A DNA stretch of 20,495 bases, from contig CAYSCH010000145.1 of assembly GCA_964429355.1 (NCBI GenBank), forward strand, positions 1-20,495, given 5' to 3'. The position numbers and the translations under genes were made by a program. The notes under the pieces are model-generated. The model was not told where the DNA came from, made no database searches, and saw only the letters and a list, made by a program, of their open reading frames with translations. Positions 8,853 through 18,436 of this stretch are shown here, piece by piece. This stretch comes from JAAYAY01 sp964429355 (lineage in GTDB: Bacteria; Planctomycetota; Planctomycetia; Pirellulales; Thermoguttaceae). Position 1 is the stretch's first letter; every line of letters begins with the position of its first letter.

Positions 8853-10222
8853 GCGTCCCTCGCAACCGTGTTGAGAGCGTCGGCCGACGACAGCCGGTAG
8901 GGATGGGGTAATGTGTCCGCCGGGTCGGTTGCCTCGCGGCGCAGGCCGCCTACCCGCGTCATCGTCAGGCAGATTCGGCCCGCAACGACCTCGAGCCAAG
9001 GCATTTTTCGTCGTCCCTTGTCGAACTTCCCGCGTTGCACGTCCGCGTGCCTTGCCATCAGTTCGTGGACGAGAGACACCGTCGCGCTACTGGCCACGGC
9101 AGCCCGCTCGAGGAATCGGCGGGTATCTTCCAGCCGGTGGATGTCCTGCCGGAACAGTTCCGTTTCAGCCGAATCCAGGGCATTGCCCAGGCTTTGGACG
9201 GCCGCCGGCAGTCCGCCCCGCACACGGTCGAGGACGGGGTCGGACGCGATATCGGCAGCCTCGATCACCGCCGACGGTAACGTGCGACACAGCCAGAGCA
9301 GTCGCTCGAACCCCAGCATGGCCAGCCGATATGCCACCTCGTAGGCCAGGATCGTTCGCACGGCCTCTTCAAGATCCCGATTCCCGCTTCCCTTGGCGAG
9401 AGCCGGGAGAAGCCGCGCAAGCCGTTTCAACTCCGTATCGTCCTGCCCTTGAAATGGATGGTCGGCCAGGATTTCAGCCATTCGGGACCGCACCGGGTTG
9501 CGATGCAGGGCGTCCGCCAGGCACTTCCGCTCGCACTTGAAGGCGTCGCCCGCCAGGTGCGACCGCCTGCCCCACTGGGCAAGTTCATCAACGGCGATAG
9601 CCGTGCCGCTACACACGGCCTTGATCAGCGTCTTTGGCGTCTCGGTTTCTTCGAGGAACCCTTCGCCAAGCCGCTCGCCCAGATCGGGCGTGGGTGTGAG
9701 TGTTATGCGGTCGATCAGCCGCATGCCGTCGGCCACCGCTCCGTAGATGCCAACGACCCCGTAGGGCACCTGGCGGGAGAGCAATTGGAAATTGGCGTCG
9801 GTCCGTGCACTGCCGGCTCGGATCAGGGAATCGGCCTTGGCCGATGCGTAGGTCACGCCGCGAATGCCGGCCACGGGCAATTCCTCGCCCTGCTGCTCAC
9901 GGCCTGCCAGTACATTGGCCAGCGCCCACAGTCGCTCGAGCCGCAGGATGTGATCCAGCCTCTTCTGGTACTGCAACCGCGGCGAGTCAGCCGGATTGAC
10001 CTCCGCCAGACTCGCCCCCGCGCAGAGCATGCTGAAGTATCGCGGCCGATCCGCGACGTTCGTCAACCCGGGCAGAATTTTGTCCGCGAGAAACAGATAA
10101 CCACGCTCGAACCCGAGCGGGTCGATGCTGGTACCGGGCAGATCCGACGGGTCGTAGGCAGTCAGAAAGACGGGAAAGCCGAGATCGGTGCCTTGGGACG
10201 ATTCTTGGATCCTGTCACTCAT
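8849..10222 (-). CDS. Conserved hypothetical protein of a PLD-helicase module
   Basis: A 457-residue, probably cytoplasmic protein without signal peptide, membrane segments or a nucleotide-binding loop. Its N-terminal part contains GFERGYLFLADKILPGLTNV followed by RPRYFSMLCAG (within about residues 38-70). The pattern of a large target-like protein name with 'D/G...F...L(F)PGxT...RxRYF' recalls the N-terminus of DUF6361 proteins, which I remember beside PLD and helicase genes, but this is only a resemblance. The remainder is mostly alpha-helical, with FERLLWLCRTLPSAV and LERAAVASSATVSLVHELMA as notable helices. A clear AAGGAAG ribosome binding site lies 6 bases upstream of the ATG. Its TGA overlaps the PLD start. 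By position it is the first gene of the triad and may be a recognition or regulatory subunit; function unknown. Confidence 0.85.
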   Translation of the reverse strand: MSDRIQESSQGTDLGFPVFLTAYDPSDLPGTSIDPLGFERGYLFLADKILPGLTNVADRPRYFSMLCAGASLAEVNPADSPRLQYQKRLDHILRLERLWALANVLAGREQQGEELPVAGIRGVTYASAKADSLIRAGSARTDANFQLLSRQVPYGVVGIYGAVADGMRLIDRITLTPTPDLGERLGEGFLEETETPKTLIKAVCSGTAIAVDELAQWGRRSHLAGDAFKCERKCLADALHRNPVRSRMAEILADHPFQGQDDTELKRLARLLPALAKGSGNRDLEEAVRTILAYEVAYRLAMLGFERLLWLCRTLPSAVIEAADIASDPVLDRVRGGLPAAVQSLGNALDSAETELFRQDIHRLEDTRRFLERAAVASSATVSLVHELMARHADVQRGKFDKGRRKMPWLEVVAGRICLTMTRVGGLRREATDPADTLPHPYRLSSADALNTVARDA

Positions 10223-10277
10223 CGGCGTCTTCCTTCAGTTCCGCGATGGATACAATCAGCACCCTACACACCGCTCT
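10215..10277 (-). other. Short open stretch overlapping the next start
   Basis: Twenty codons follow an in-frame TGA and end at a TGA that overlaps the ATG of the 457-residue gene (ATGAGTGA). A GTG inside would give MCRVLIVSIAELKEDADE. It could be a coupling leader peptide, the last codons of a lost gene, or chance. Within the 133-base gap between the two modules I see no convincing hairpin terminator. Confidence 0.2.
10229..10235 (-). promoter_or_regulatory. Ribosome binding site of the 457-aa gene
   Basis: AAGGAAG, 6 bases before the ATG at 10222. It supports this start and shows that the second module has its own translation initiation signal and is not coupled to the DUF1998 helicase gene. 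Confidence 0.6.
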
Positions 10278-10355
10278 TCACTCACGGCACAACACTCGTG
10301 GACCTCACGATCCCCGAGCGGTCTTCTGACCTTGCCTGCGAGTCCTGTGACCAGG

Positions 10356-13300
10356 TTACTCACGTTGATCCACCATCTTCGACAGGCACTGGTAGGCTTG
10401 TCTTCTCGCAAACGGACGATTGGCCATTGCGCGTTGAGCATCGAAGGACAGCAGACAGTCTAGACAACCGCTTTCACACCTGCTGTGATGATCCTCGTCG
10501 ACATACACAACTTGACGAGCCAGTCGAATCCAATCACCTCCCTGTGCCAGAAGCTCGCGGACGTGCCCGGCCCCGCCTGATACGTTGTCATAGATGACAG
10601 CTCCCCAAGTTGAACCACCGAAACCCGTCGGGACGACAAGAACGCCTAACTCGCGCGAATCGAGTTCGAGTAGCTTTGCGGCAGCGTTTTGGAATGCGTA
10701 TGCGAGCGTGGTCATCAGCGTTGCGTCGGCAGCAACCATACCAAGGCAATTCGTAAAATCGAGTAGCAATACGTCCGTTGTTTCTCTCGCCGCTAGAATG
10801 TGATTACGTAGAACCGGCGTTTGCACGCCTTCTCCCCAACAGGCTTCCCACGGTTTTGTGGAGGTGATTGGCGCGTGCCATACAAAGCTCGCTGGCAGGT
10901 TCATTTGACCGGCGCCTCTAGCTCTCGGCTCACTGTCCGCGTAGCCACACTTGAGGCAAATGGCGAATCCTGCTTGATTCTCTCCGCGATTGAAGACTAG
11001 CAACTCGCCGTCTTCGCGATAGTCGGCATGAAATCCTGCTACATCCCCGAAATTGTCGTCAACATTGCGTCCCGCCGAAGCGGAGTGAGGGCGGAAGCTA
11101 ATACACAGTGTTTCTGCACTTCCGACCCGTTCGACATCTGTGCTCCACCGAGGTGGGTCCCAAGCCGCACTTGTATAACCATGCTTCACGAACAGGAGAT
11201 ACTGAGGCGCTCTCTTTGGTGGTCCATTACAAATTGGGCATCGCTCTGTGTCTCCGGCAATCCAGTAGTATGAATGGTCGTTCACGCATTGGCAGAATCG
11301 CCCGCGTAGCCCGGGAGAACTATCGAGACTCGCACCAGTCCAATGCTTGAGAAGCCCTCGCGATGTGATCAGTTTACCCGCTGCTAACAGTTGGGAGCCT
11401 GGAACGTACTCTCCCACTGCCATAATACCAGACCGTTCCAGGCGAAACTGATCTTCTTCCCGATGACGCTTGGGGTCGGACTCGTCAGGGACCACGACTC
11501 GCAGTTTTTGTAGGCCGATCGGAAACCCGTAGCTGGGAAGAAACTGCCTGTCTGCGAGTGCTTCGATTACCGTCAGCTCCGAAAGCAGCTTTAGCTGATA
11601 GCGGATGGCATTCGCCTGGAATTTGCTGCCATCGGAAACTGCAGCCACCCAAGAGTCGAGGAGCGTTTCGTAGTCGTCATTCCAGTCCTGTATTGATCGA
11701 GTGAACGTGTCTATCGTTGATTGGAGCAGCTCATGCCAGTTGGACGCGGCGCCGTCCATGGCGGTCCTCCTGAAGAGCGCTTCGACGTCACGTTGGACTG
11801 TCTCGTCGCCGTAGTCGCGCAGTTGAAAGAGTCGATCTCGAAATCGTCCTTCAAGGCTGGGAGTGGCCTCGGTGAGAGTTGGCAGCGTCTTCTTGTCCTT
11901 CCAGTAAGGAGCCTGAGGCTTTCCGCAGAATCGCCCCATGCTGCCGAAGGCATCCATGGCACCCTTCCTGTCAGCGGGACCGTACATGGACCTAAAGAAC
12001 CCACCGAGTAGGTAAGAGTGAAGATGCCGGCGTACGACGCGTTCGCGATCAAGAAAGACAAGCGGCTTGCGGAGCGGTTGGTCAAGGTAGTCGCCAAATC
12101 TACGAAAAACCTCGCGATCAAACGGCCGCGGGCGTGCAAAGGTGACAACGGCAGAAGACCCGTCAGAGCGTCGCCCAGCTCGTCCGGCGCGTTGGAGGTA
12201 GTTGGCTTTGCCCGGTGGCACGTTGCCCATTAGAACGGCCGAAAGCCCACCAATGTCAATTCCAAGTTCTAGGGTCGTGGTGGCGCTTAGGATGTTCCGA
12301 ATTCCTGCCTTGAATAGATCCTGCAAGCGCCGATTCTGTTTTGGGCTGAGCTGGGCGCTGTGCTCTTCCGCCCAGAGGCCAATCCGAAACACCGGGGAGT
12401 GACGGTATTCATGGCGGAGGCGACCGAGCCTTGGGTCGGCGTCGAGCACATCGTCGGTCACCTGGTCAAGGGTCCCATTGCACCCGATCTCGGGAGCACA
12501 ACCCGCCACGCTGCGGGGCCACACGTGACCAGTCTTTCGACAACGATAAAGTGTGACGGGACGACGCAGGCCAAGCTCCTGGAAGATTACACGCACTGCT
12601 CCGACGCCTGCACCGTCGAAACTCTGACGCTCGTCCTTCTCCAGCCAAGACAGTTGCCCGTCAAGCGGTCGTTGCCCGGACGGCCTGGCCAGGTCAACGA
12701 GTTGATCAAAGGTGTGATCTAGAATCTCCCGAGCGAGATCATCCACTTGCTCTGTTTCGGGAGCGACTTCCTTGAGAACGGCCGCCAAGAAGCGACGCCG
12801 AGACTGCCGCGCGGTTTGTCCAACGAAGCGAACCAAACGGGCCCCTTGATGATGCTTTGATGCCCAGCGTCCTATAGGCACGCCTCCAGTTTGGAAGGCC
12901 GAGTCTTCGTCATCTGTCCCAAAGGTCACACACCCTTCGACACGCAGGCCGTCACAAAGCGCGGACAGAAGATCACTCCAAATCCCCGCCAGAGCACTGC
13001 GCAGCTTTTCGGTTGGAAGCAAACCGACAACCGTGTCAGGAATTGCCATGTCCTTCAAGCCAGGATATGTGATTTCCGCGAGTCCCAGAGTTTCCGAAGA
13101 ACTGGCTCGCCACGATGGGGTCGCAAACTCGCGACCCAGCAACTTCATCGTGTCGCCTCTTATCTGCTCCCAATTCCGTTCCCAGTCCTTCTGCGACCAC
13201 ACGCGCAGTGATCCATCTGGTTGTTCTTCCGATGCGAAGTGCCCAAGTCCTGAGTTGGCATCGAGCAGCTCAGCGAGCAGGCGGTTGGTTCCGATCGCGT

Positions 13301-15554
13301 CCACCCAAGTCGTCAAACTACCCCCCGACTCGTGCGAGGAGAGTTGCTGCTGTTGTTCTCGAAGGTCGCGTTCAATCTTCTGTCGTAGGGCGGGTGTCGG
13401 GGCTGATTCGAGCCGTGCTTGTAGCCGCTCAATCTCCTCCCTGAGGAACGAAAGCGTCTGAGGATCGGACGCAAGTTCCTCAGATAGGGCTTGAGCGATG
13501 GCAGCACGTACCAGTTGTGTCTCGTGCTGTCTGGTAAGTCTCGGCCCAAGTCGCGCCGCCTCTTGGCGGCTATCACTGAACGCTAGGAGACGGCGGCCCC
13601 GTGCGGGCAAGAAGGAGTTATGCGACGCCGGGTATGGTGGTAGTTCTGCAAGCAAGGTTTCAGCCAGAATCGCAAGAGTTAGTGCCGGCCCTGAGCCGAA
13701 TGGCTGAAACCGAGTTCGATCCTCGCCGCAACGCGGGCAGTGATTCACCAGCGTCAGCGTAAGGCCAGCCGTTCCCGCCCCACTTCGTTCTGCGGTCGCA
13801 ACGCTCAGTGTCAACGACATTGCCTCTGATGTGACGGATGGATCGAGGGAGAAGTAGTGAAGGCGGTTTTCGTCGCCCGCCGTCGCTCGGTAGCGATTTT
13901 GGTCAAGAGTACCTGCCAGAAGCCATTCACCGCAATTGTCACATCGATACACCAGAAGCATTGCAGCCGAACAGAACCTGCACGTGTCGGCCAGTCCGGG
14001 GTGGATAGCCCCCAATGGGGGCAAGATAAGATGCTTGTCGCCGGAGCAATCCTTGTTAAGACACACCGACAGCCCATCAGTTGCGCGGGCAAGAAGATGA
14101 ATCCTATGAGGAACCAACGGATAGCTGTCCACACCCGGTCGAGCCGAGGCCGCGAGCTGGAGCATACTAAAAGTAGCACGCTGCGCCTCGTGACTATGAT
14201 CATCCCAGATGGCTTCAGACAACTCCGCAAGTCGGAGGCGTCTCTTGTTCCAAAGAACATCCTCAAGTCTTTGGACGATCGGAGCATGGCACAGTACCGA
14301 GTTCAATAAACGTGCTGGCTTGTCATCATCTGAAGCCACAGTGAACGAAGTGAACTGCGTTAGCTGTGTTTTCAGGTCGTCACAATGGTCTACGGACCGC
14401 GACAGCCCTACGTTGCCTTTCGCATCGGCAACAACGAATGGTCGGTCGTTCCATGTGATGGAGTTCACTCTTTCGATTGTCAACGGCGTTGCTGGCGGGA
14501 CTGCATCAGGCAAAGGTACCCGCTCGCTCGTTCCTTCGATCACTTTGACATTTGCCTCGTCCTTGGTGAAGATCGTCGAGGCGAACGCCCGCAACTCGCT
14601 TTCAACTCCTGAACCCAGAGTCGCAGATGTCGCGATTTGCAGGACGGAATCGGAATCGACGCCGCACCTGGTGAGAAGGCGTCTCAGCAGGAGGGTAATC
14701 TCTGCGGCAAGCGTGCCCGTGTAGAGGTGTGCCTCATCGAGGACAACCGCGCGCAATTCGTTGCCGAAGAAAACAGCGTCCTGGGGACGGCAAAGCATGT
14801 ATTCCAACATTGAGTAGTTTGTAATCACGATGTCGGGTACAGGCCCGCCCTGGATCGGCTCTCCAGCGCGATTCTCAAGTCCACGAGCTTCCTGACGCGT
14901 TCGGAAGCGGCAGCCGTCCCAGTCGGGGACTCTATCGAAGTCTGCCATCCTCTTATTCTCGGGCGTTTCGCTCGTGAAGTGAAAGACGCGGACCGCAACC
15001 TGCCCCCGCAACCAGGAGTAAAGTCGATCGACTTGGTCGTTGACGAGAGCATTCATCGGGTAAAGGATGATGCACTTCACTCCTGGTCGACTCCCGGAGT
15101 CTTCGAGAAGGTCGTTCAGGATGGGCAGTAAGAAACACTCCGTCTTGCCCGCGCCCGTGCCTGCTGTGACAACGAGTGCGGGGCTCTCACCGTCTTCTCC
15201 CCTGGATTGGGCTTGGAGGATTGACTCCTTCTGATGTTCGTAAAGAAGACGTGTTGACGGTACTGCTCCTGAATTGTCGAGGATTCGGACAAGGTCGGAA
15301 TTGAAACTCCCGGCGGCCGCGAGCGATTCGAGGCTCGCGTCCGACCTTTTCGCGGGGAATGCTCCCTCCACCCAAAGGTCACTGAGGACACCACCTCCCG
15401 ACGCGTCGCCCGCCCAGATGTGGCGGCAAATTTCATTGAGCTTCGGATCTCGTGCGAAGCGATCATCGGTTGAGAAGTTTACCAGACGCCGCCTAAGGGC
15501 TTCTGCCACTCGCAGTGCATCCAGTTGAGCCGCACGCTGACTCTCGGCGTTCAT
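10356..15554 (-). CDS. druE: DruE-like DEAD/DEAH helicase with DUF1998 module
   Basis: A 1732-residue helicase. LYEHQ (104-108) is followed by Walker A TAGTGAGKT (130-138), DIVITNYSMLEYML, the DEAH box VLDEAHLYTG (271-280) and SAT (310-312). Cys pairs in the 500-650 range (CLNKDC, CRFC, CDNCGEW, CPRCGED) suggest zinc-binding ribbons. Lobe 2 has SATTTLELGIDIGGL and LQRAGRAGRRSDG (about 1115-1130). Another CPIC and a C-terminal DUF1998-type segment follow (GGAGHVREL, then CESGCLDCLLSFDAQR at about 1693-1708). Size and layout match DruE, the large DUF1998 helicase of Druantia; MrfA-type helicases share the core but are much shorter. It begins 7 bases after the stop of the 956-residue gene, with an AGGA ribosome binding site. 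That pairing fits Druantia type III (DruH + DruE). The family assignment is from memory. Confidence 0.85.
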   Translation of the reverse strand: MNAESQRAAQLDALRVAEALRRRLVNFSTDDRFARDPKLNEICRHIWAGDASGGGVLSDLWVEGAFPAKRSDASLESLAAAGSFNSDLVRILDNSGAVPSTRLLYEHQKESILQAQSRGEDGESPALVVTAGTGAGKTECFLLPILNDLLEDSGSRPGVKCIILYPMNALVNDQVDRLYSWLRGQVAVRVFHFTSETPENKRMADFDRVPDWDGCRFRTRQEARGLENRAGEPIQGGPVPDIVITNYSMLEYMLCRPQDAVFFGNELRAVVLDEAHLYTGTLAAEITLLLRRLLTRCGVDSDSVLQIATSATLGSGVESELRAFASTIFTKDEANVKVIEGTSERVPLPDAVPPATPLTIERVNSITWNDRPFVVADAKGNVGLSRSVDHCDDLKTQLTQFTSFTVASDDDKPARLLNSVLCHAPIVQRLEDVLWNKRRLRLAELSEAIWDDHSHEAQRATFSMLQLAASARPGVDSYPLVPHRIHLLARATDGLSVCLNKDCSGDKHLILPPLGAIHPGLADTCRFCSAAMLLVYRCDNCGEWLLAGTLDQNRYRATAGDENRLHYFSLDPSVTSEAMSLTLSVATAERSGAGTAGLTLTLVNHCPRCGEDRTRFQPFGSGPALTLAILAETLLAELPPYPASHNSFLPARGRRLLAFSDSRQEAARLGPRLTRQHETQLVRAAIAQALSEELASDPQTLSFLREEIERLQARLESAPTPALRQKIERDLREQQQQLSSHESGGSLTTWVDAIGTNRLLAELLDANSGLGHFASEEQPDGSLRVWSQKDWERNWEQIRGDTMKLLGREFATPSWRASSSETLGLAEITYPGLKDMAIPDTVVGLLPTEKLRSALAGIWSDLLSALCDGLRVEGCVTFGTDDEDSAFQTGGVPIGRWASKHHQGARLVRFVGQTARQSRRRFLAAVLKEVAPETEQVDDLAREILDHTFDQLVDLARPSGQRPLDGQLSWLEKDERQSFDGAGVGAVRVIFQELGLRRPVTLYRCRKTGHVWPRSVAGCAPEIGCNGTLDQVTDDVLDADPRLGRLRHEYRHSPVFRIGLWAEEHSAQLSPKQNRRLQDLFKAGIRNILSATTTLELGIDIGGLSAVLMGNVPPGKANYLQRAGRAGRRSDGSSAVVTFARPRPFDREVFRRFGDYLDQPLRKPLVFLDRERVVRRHLHSYLLGGFFRSMYGPADRKGAMDAFGSMGRFCGKPQAPYWKDKKTLPTLTEATPSLEGRFRDRLFQLRDYGDETVQRDVEALFRRTAMDGAASNWHELLQSTIDTFTRSIQDWNDDYETLLDSWVAAVSDGSKFQANAIRYQLKLLSELTVIEALADRQFLPSYGFPIGLQKLRVVVPDESDPKRHREEDQFRLERSGIMAVGEYVPGSQLLAAGKLITSRGLLKHWTGASLDSSPGLRGRFCQCVNDHSYYWIAGDTERCPICNGPPKRAPQYLLFVKHGYTSAAWDPPRWSTDVERVGSAETLCISFRPHSASAGRNVDDNFGDVAGFHADYREDGELLVFNRGENQAGFAICLKCGYADSEPRARGAGQMNLPASFVWHAPITSTKPWEACWGEGVQTPVLRNHILAARETTDVLLLDFTNCLGMVAADATLMTTLAYAFQNAAAKLLELDSRELGVLVVPTGFGGSTWGAVIYDNVSGGAGHVRELLAQGGDWIRLARQVVYVDEDHHSRCESGCLDCLLSFDAQRAMANRPFARRQAYQCLSKMVDQRE

Positions 15555-15561
15555 GTAATTC

Positions 15562-18432
15562 CTAACCTTTCTCGATTTCTTCCATTACCCGTGCCGCCAG
15601 GTACTGTCGAAACGGTGCGAGCTGCATCGCCACTGCGAGGTTGGTCTTCTCGATCATTGTCAATGTATGACCTGCCAAAGTCGCAATCGCAGGATCTGCA
15701 ATTGCGTTCTTGACAAAGAACTCATCGGCGCTGGCCTTTGGCCCCACATTCATGTTCTTCGCTGCGCGGAGAAGCGGATCTGCTTCTGGGTCGCCTGGCC
15801 GTCTGTTTTGCGACAACTTCTGACCGAAGTGCATACGGAGAGCATTCAAGTAGAATCTCAAAGGGGCATTCTGCGGTGGGCCGACGTCTGCGAGCCATTG
15901 CTTCATGATGTGCCCAGTTACCAACGGCAGCTCCAGCAGGAGCTTGATCACGACGTCACCGAGCGGGTCTTGCTCGTTTTGCGCGAGCGCGTTCACGATC
16001 TCCTGCACTTGCTCGATGTTCGGTGCCCATCCCAAATAGAGGTCACGTAGCTGGACCAATTCAATCTGGCGGCGGTCAAAACCTTCATCGTGCTTGAGTG
16101 AATGCGGAAGTCCTTCTGGTCTTACCCATGCCGCGAGAACAGCATCGGGATAGCGGTGGGCGAACTCAGAGAAGGCGGGAACATCCCGACGATAGTCACA
16201 GAGCAAGACGGGCAGCCGAAACCAGCGAACAATCGATGCGACGAGGTGTTTGTCCTGTGCGAGGTCACCGAGTGAGTACAGCAAGTCTAGAGTACGCCCA
16301 GTCGTCGCACTTCCGAGCCAGCGGCCCTTGAAGCTGATGGCGAAAGTCGACTTCTTGTCAACACTGCATGGCGGGGAAGCAACCAGCCATGTTCGCCGAT
16401 CATCACTCACAGTGATGTTGTGCGCGTCGAAAGCCAACGGCTCGTTGTCGTCGCCACAGGGCCATGCAATCACGAAGTGATCCGCCGCCAACTCAAGCGG
16501 CCTGCTGAGGTGAATCTGGACGCTGTCTGCACCGTCATGTTCGTGGTCGATGCCCTTGATGATTCCACTATTCGTACATCCCCGAGCGATCGTAAGAAGC
16601 TCCGAGTCACAGTTGTAAGGCTGGCTACGGACGACCAGTGGGGCGCCCATTCCATGAACGCGACCCAACGGCGCTGCACGTTGCCCCAGCCATTTCAGCA
16701 GTCGCGGGCCCTCCATCAGCGCGGCCTTGGCTCCGCCTGATTCGCCTGGCAAATAGACGCGAAACGAATTCTCTCGACACTCGCGAGACGTGATGACCGA
16801 TCGTGACTCGACCGACTCCCAACCAGTCGCGCCTGCGCGAGCAGTGCCAACGACACTGGCATCAAGCGGGCGGCGCAAATGAATGATTGCGCCATTTTGG
16901 CCGCCCTCCTGGCGAACGCCAATGTTGAATACCAGTCCGGCATGTGCGTCCTCGGGAGTGATAACAATCTTGGACAGTGCTCGCGTAGCCACGTCGAAAG
17001 TCAGTGGCCGACCGCAGTAGCGGACATAGACGACATCCACGTTGTCCGGCAAACCTCGAATGATTGTCGCCACGGATTCGCCGATCGAAATGCTATCTGC
17101 GCGACTGACCGGCTGGATACATACATGTTGAAGCTCTTGCGGCTCTGAGCGGCGAAGCGGAGCAGTTCGTTGGTGAGGTGACCAAAGGACTGTTCCATCG
17201 GGCATCGATACGTGGGTGGATGAAGGGTCCCAGGGGCTCTCCAACAGAACTACCAGACGAGGTGATGCCCCGGAAATACGACTCCACGTGTGCGAACCGG
17301 GATCTACGCAAAGGTCGGGTTGGAGAATCAGGACGTAGCTCCTGGAACTCGACATCTGCCCGGATACCGGGTCCACCGCCGCGCCGCTGGAAAGGTCAAA
17401 TACGTTGACGTCTGCCGATGAATCCCAAAACTGAACCAACTGCGAGTGGTGGACCTCGCCCTCTGGATCAACGAGCTTGACGACGGCCTGCGGTGCCGAT
17501 ACGGCAAACACGATTTCCTCCGCGTCGGCTCGATAGGTACCGTCATGCTGGCGGAACAGCGACAATTCTATGTCGTCACCAACGACCAGGTGATAGTGCG
17601 AGGCGATCAGCTCCAAGGGCTTGAGTTCTGCGAGTGCGCATTTGAATGTCGGATCGGCACCGAAGAGCCAGCCAAATCGCACGCCCTCAACGAGATCGGG
17701 CGCTGGAATCTCGTCACTCTCACTACCTTCCTCAAAGTCAACCAGGTGCAACTTCTCCCGAGAAAGCCGCACAAGATCGTTTTCCCATTCGGGCAGAACC
17801 CATGGGCTCTTCTGAATGATTGATCGGAGTTCCTCCTCCGCGATCCAGTCGCGTCGGTAAAACCGTAGCGCTTGCCACAGGTCTCGAAACGACTCGCTGG
17901 CCAGATCTCCGAACAGAAGACGTCTGACAGCATCCGGGGTATTCTGCCCGCACAGCCACTCGGGCAAACGCATACGAAGGCCGTGGGCCGCGAAACCAAA
18001 CTGGAGATGTGTTGTGATGTACCAACTTTGTGCCTCGTCATCGTCAAACACATTCCTCAGGTCAAGGTTCTGGGCCGCTTGCTGAATCCAGCATTTCAAG
18101 TCAGCACTTGGATGGTTGTTGGGGAACAAGAAGCGACGGACGTCGTCCGAGAACTTCTCGGCGACGATGGGCCACAGCCGATGCCCAATCGCTTCTCGCC
18201 TGGCGACTTCGGCGATCAGCTTAAAGACGATGGCGCCGGCTTTCCAGCCCGAGCGGCAGATCGTCCTTCGAGTAAGATGCTCCTTGGCCCACAAACAGAG
18301 AGTGTCATAGTCGCTCTGGCCAAGCCGCAATTCACAGAGCGAGCGGGGACCCTCCCTCGGCAATTCAGCCTGCATTTCGTCGACCAGCTTCGAGAGCTTC
18401 TCGACGGCGCTCGTGTTGGACTTCGCTGGCAT
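15562..18432 (-). CDS. druH: DruH-like large protein of unknown mechanism
   Basis: A 956-residue protein without a recognisable ATPase, nuclease or membrane motif. The N-terminal third is helical, with patterns such as FLFPNNHPSADLKCWIQQAA, LRNVFDDDEAQSWYITTHLQ and RDLWQALRFYRRDW, which recall what is annotated as the STY4851/ECs_5259 family. The middle looks beta-rich (EEIVFAVSAPQAVVKLVDPE, YVLILQPDLCVDPGSH). The C-terminus is helical again (LGDVVIKLLLELPLVTGHIM). Its size and its place directly upstream of a DruE-like helicase fit DruH of Druantia type III. It starts 4 bases after the NERD-helicase stop, with a GGAAGA ribosome binding site overlapping that stop, so the three genes are one transcription unit. 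The CDS is certain; the DruH name rests on context and recalled similarity. Confidence 0.6.
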   Translation of the reverse strand: MPAKSNTSAVEKLSKLVDEMQAELPREGPRSLCELRLGQSDYDTLCLWAKEHLTRRTICRSGWKAGAIVFKLIAEVARREAIGHRLWPIVAEKFSDDVRRFLFPNNHPSADLKCWIQQAAQNLDLRNVFDDDEAQSWYITTHLQFGFAAHGLRMRLPEWLCGQNTPDAVRRLLFGDLASESFRDLWQALRFYRRDWIAEEELRSIIQKSPWVLPEWENDLVRLSREKLHLVDFEEGSESDEIPAPDLVEGVRFGWLFGADPTFKCALAELKPLELIASHYHLVVGDDIELSLFRQHDGTYRADAEEIVFAVSAPQAVVKLVDPEGEVHHSQLVQFWDSSADVNVFDLSSGAAVDPVSGQMSSSRSYVLILQPDLCVDPGSHTWSRISGASPRLVVLLESPWDPSSTHVSMPDGTVLWSPHQRTAPLRRSEPQELQHVCIQPVSRADSISIGESVATIIRGLPDNVDVVYVRYCGRPLTFDVATRALSKIVITPEDAHAGLVFNIGVRQEGGQNGAIIHLRRPLDASVVGTARAGATGWESVESRSVITSRECRENSFRVYLPGESGGAKAALMEGPRLLKWLGQRAAPLGRVHGMGAPLVVRSQPYNCDSELLTIARGCTNSGIIKGIDHEHDGADSVQIHLSRPLELAADHFVIAWPCGDDNEPLAFDAHNITVSDDRRTWLVASPPCSVDKKSTFAISFKGRWLGSATTGRTLDLLYSLGDLAQDKHLVASIVRWFRLPVLLCDYRRDVPAFSEFAHRYPDAVLAAWVRPEGLPHSLKHDEGFDRRQIELVQLRDLYLGWAPNIEQVQEIVNALAQNEQDPLGDVVIKLLLELPLVTGHIMKQWLADVGPPQNAPLRFYLNALRMHFGQKLSQNRRPGDPEADPLLRAAKNMNVGPKASADEFFVKNAIADPAIATLAGHTLTMIEKTNLAVAMQLAPFRQYLAARVMEEIEKG

Positions 18433-18436
18433 GGCT

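Noticed and set aside
9449..10597. A 382-codon open frame on the plus strand opposite the 457-residue gene
   Set aside because: It lies antisense to a well-supported gene, runs across the intergenic seam, has no domain or ribosome binding site and is of the kind expected by chance in GC-rich DNA.
2266..18432. DISARM or Dpd (deazaguanine modification) system
   Set aside because: PLD, SNF2 helicase and DUF1998 elements are shared with these systems, but there is no DNA methyltransferase, no separate drmA/drmB pair and no DpdA-like transglycosylase. Here DUF1998 is fused to the large helicase.
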